From positions 48,328,531-48,392,530 of the forward strand of contig OX439002.1 in assembly GCA_949316495.1 (NCBI GenBank): a stretch of 64,000 bases of DNA, in the 5' to 3' direction. The number at the start of each line of letters is the position of its first letter. Position 1 is the stretch's first letter. Positions 62,001 to 64,000 of this stretch are shown one piece after another. This DNA comes from Amphiduros pacificus (lineage: Eukaryota > Annelida > Polychaeta > Phyllodocida > Hesionidae). A program made the translations under genes and the position numbers. Under the pieces are notes generated by a model. That model ran no database searches. It saw only the letters and a program-made list of their open reading frames with translations, and was not told the DNA's origin.

Positions 62001-64000
62001 CTCCTAGCCACCCCAACCTTCATTACGACTCTGTCACGTATAATTTGTTTCATTTTGTGGCAGCACACAACCTATTTGGGTATGAATATACATTATGATG
62101 GTCTCCCTTGAAATACACCAATTCCAGGGCTTTAATCCCATCCCATTGAAGGTAACTGACTTGTGGCCCGCACCGAGGCTACAATTTCCGAGGCCAACTT
62201 GCTACTGTATGAAGCTTGGCGCCACCTTATCGCGAGGGCTGAATTAAGATTTGTTTTCCATTACAGAAGCGCACCTATGATCAGTTGGGAATGAGGCTGT
62301 GAGCATACCGGCCTCGGATGACAAGCGTGCAAGATTGTGGATGGATGAAACCATCATAGAATCACATCAAATCATAGGTCCTCTTAGGTGCACAGGGCTC
62401 TCACTCTGAGGGAAGGGCCCTATCTCACAGGTCATTGACAATATCTACTAGTCTCCCCACTAACTCCCAAATACCCTCCTCTGACAAACCTGTCCCAAGT
62501 TGACAAATGTTTCACTTCTGTCCTAATGTTTAACATGCTTTATTCTAATATCTCCCCCCCCCCTTTTTTTTTACATAACTTGAGTGTTAGTTCTTTGAGG
62601 GGAAGGGTACCAAACAGCCAGCACAATGGACAAACATGCCATTTCCCACCAGGGGACGTCCCTCACGCTTTTTCAGTGCATGGTACCAAGATGGCTGCAC
62701 CCGCCTGCCACAAAAGTGCAAATCATGGATTGAGGAATCAATCCTGCATCGCGACAGAGGCAGCGAGTGGGTAAGGGTAATGAGTCCGTGGAGGATGAGA
62801 TGGTAACGGTGGGCCAGTAACATACACCGCCCCGTGCCCTGTCCTGCATCATAACACTGTCCCCTCTCACTCCCCCTGCACAAATGACCCTCGGTGTCAC
62901 ACCATGTAATATAATCTACTGCTTCTCATAAAGTCATTCCACAGTCATATTAATATATCATGATTAATATGATAAAATAGGAGAGAAAACCTTTGTGTGT
63001 ATAGCAAATGTGTTTGGGCTGATCCTAATATGGTAATATATGATTGAGAAAGGGAGAGCACGTGCAGCTTCAACCTTCACATCAAATGACCTCACTGCGT
63101 GCAGATTTGACTGCTGATCCAATCTGATATTGCCCGCCACCAAAACATCTCTGGGCAATGGAATGATGCACCTTATCGCACATAAAAACTCCTGCACACC
63201 TACACACTGATAAACCATCCTTTGTTTTAACACAAACCAGACATCCTAGTATGGATGTGATTCATAAACAAATGGTAGTGAGATCTGATGTCATTCCATC
63301 ACAATACACATGTGTGATGCACACGATGATCATCGGACCGTACCGAGCCAGTACCGAGCCACGCAGGAGGTGCTGTGCTGGGAGTCAAGGTCCAGTCACC
63401 AACACCATTAAAAACCACATTTGTTTAACTCAGGTGATTAGTAGACGTGAGAATTGTGACTTTTTCACCTCATCATATGATGATCTTATGTCATCTATGT
63501 ATATATCATATTGACAGGTGTACGGTGAACTCGGACTATTCCTCTCTCATACATTTGCATTAGATTTATCATAATTTAGTGTAATCAGCCTCAAGCTAAC
63601 ACATAATGTGTGCTATACCTCGAAACCATACCAAATATCCTTTATTTATAAATACAGGGAAAAGATGCACAATAATATTAATATTTGAGACAAACTAAAA
63701 AGTATGTGTTTCTGTAATATATGTAATCTGGTTATTTGTCTATCATTAGGTAAACTTATCAGAAGGAAAATATCTGTGTACTGTCAGTGTATTTCTTACC
63801 TTGGCTCACTCACGGTATTAAACATGCAAATCATGTTTGGACCGTGAGATAATAAGTGCTAAGCAGCTAAACTGACCCATGTTAAGATGGACAAGTGTAC
63901 TACATGAACATAAAGACAATATTTGGCCAGAAACCTGAACGAGAGATCAAATGTTTGCACACTTTAAATATTCATGCACGCTGGCAGACAAGATGGGGAC
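59072..64000 (-). other. Upstream intron (partial) 5' of the micro-exon
   Basis: No coding exon was found. The expected first exon, encoding a basic peptide like MADGPRCKRRKQANPRR in vertebrates, was not seen, although I could not search every frame exhaustively. The stretch 61000-62400 is complex unique sequence with CpGs and could be regulatory. A T22 run lies near 59900-59921 and a C/T homopolymer run near 62556-62573. A donor-like CCAAG|GTAAG on the minus strand near 63802 has the wrong phase for joining the micro-exon. Confidence 0.5.

Noticed and set aside
63795-63850. Minus-strand donor CCAAG|GTAAG with an upstream ATG as ZEB exon 1
   Set aside because: It would end in phase 2, whereas the micro-exon needs phase 1, and the encoded peptide lacks the basic KRRKQANPRR-type sequence. 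It could at most be a non-coding 5' exon.

Overview
The window holds most of one host gene on the minus strand: an invertebrate orthologue of the ZEB/zfh1 zinc-finger homeobox transcription factor. Six coding exons are recognisable: 59048-59071, 31408-31638, 30785-30961, 3774-6184, 2618-2810 and 2066-2334. Every junction has GT...AG ends and compatible phases, and together they encode about 1,100 residues. The family's short first exon is expected further 5' (to the right) and was not found, so the gene runs off the right edge. The predicted protein has an acidic N-terminus, an RSDTA(V/I)(I/F)PE motif, five N-terminal zinc fingers, a central finger, a homeodomain, a PLDLS CtBP-binding motif and three C-terminal fingers.

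The organism is a non-vertebrate bilaterian. The extra finger with the VYRLQRHMISHDES sequence and the canonical WFQN homeodomain helix resemble Drosophila zfh1 more than vertebrate ZEB1/2, as I recall those sequences. The large repeat-bearing introns fit a mollusc-like lophotrochozoan or another large-genome marine invertebrate, but I cannot fix the phylum.

Layout. 1-2065: 3' UTR and/or downstream DNA with a perfect 8-mer site for miR-8/miR-200. 2066-6184: the three zinc-finger/homeodomain exons. 6185-30784: a 24.6-kb intron with two dense CACCTG/CAGGTA clusters, a 25-nt minisatellite, an (AT)n tract and a second copy of an 88-bp segment. 30785-31638: two small acidic exons. 31639-59047: a 27.4-kb intron with a 32-nt minisatellite, a non-autonomous transposon-like element built of eight ~146-nt units, a 68-nt tandem repeat and a third CACCTG cluster next to the micro-exon. 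59048-59071: a 24-nt micro-exon. 59072-64000: part of the first intron. I saw no second gene, reverse transcriptase, LTR element, tRNA, rRNA or CRISPR array.

The non-coding DNA carries three main signals. First, three clusters of the E-box-type half-site that ZEB proteins bind themselves, suggesting autoregulation. Second, about 17-20 near-palindromic GTTRCCATGGYAAC (RFX X-box) sequences across the window, two of them inside coding exons. Third, an 88-bp segment present twice, 4.7 kb apart, with one mismatch, the second copy abutting an (AT)n tract.
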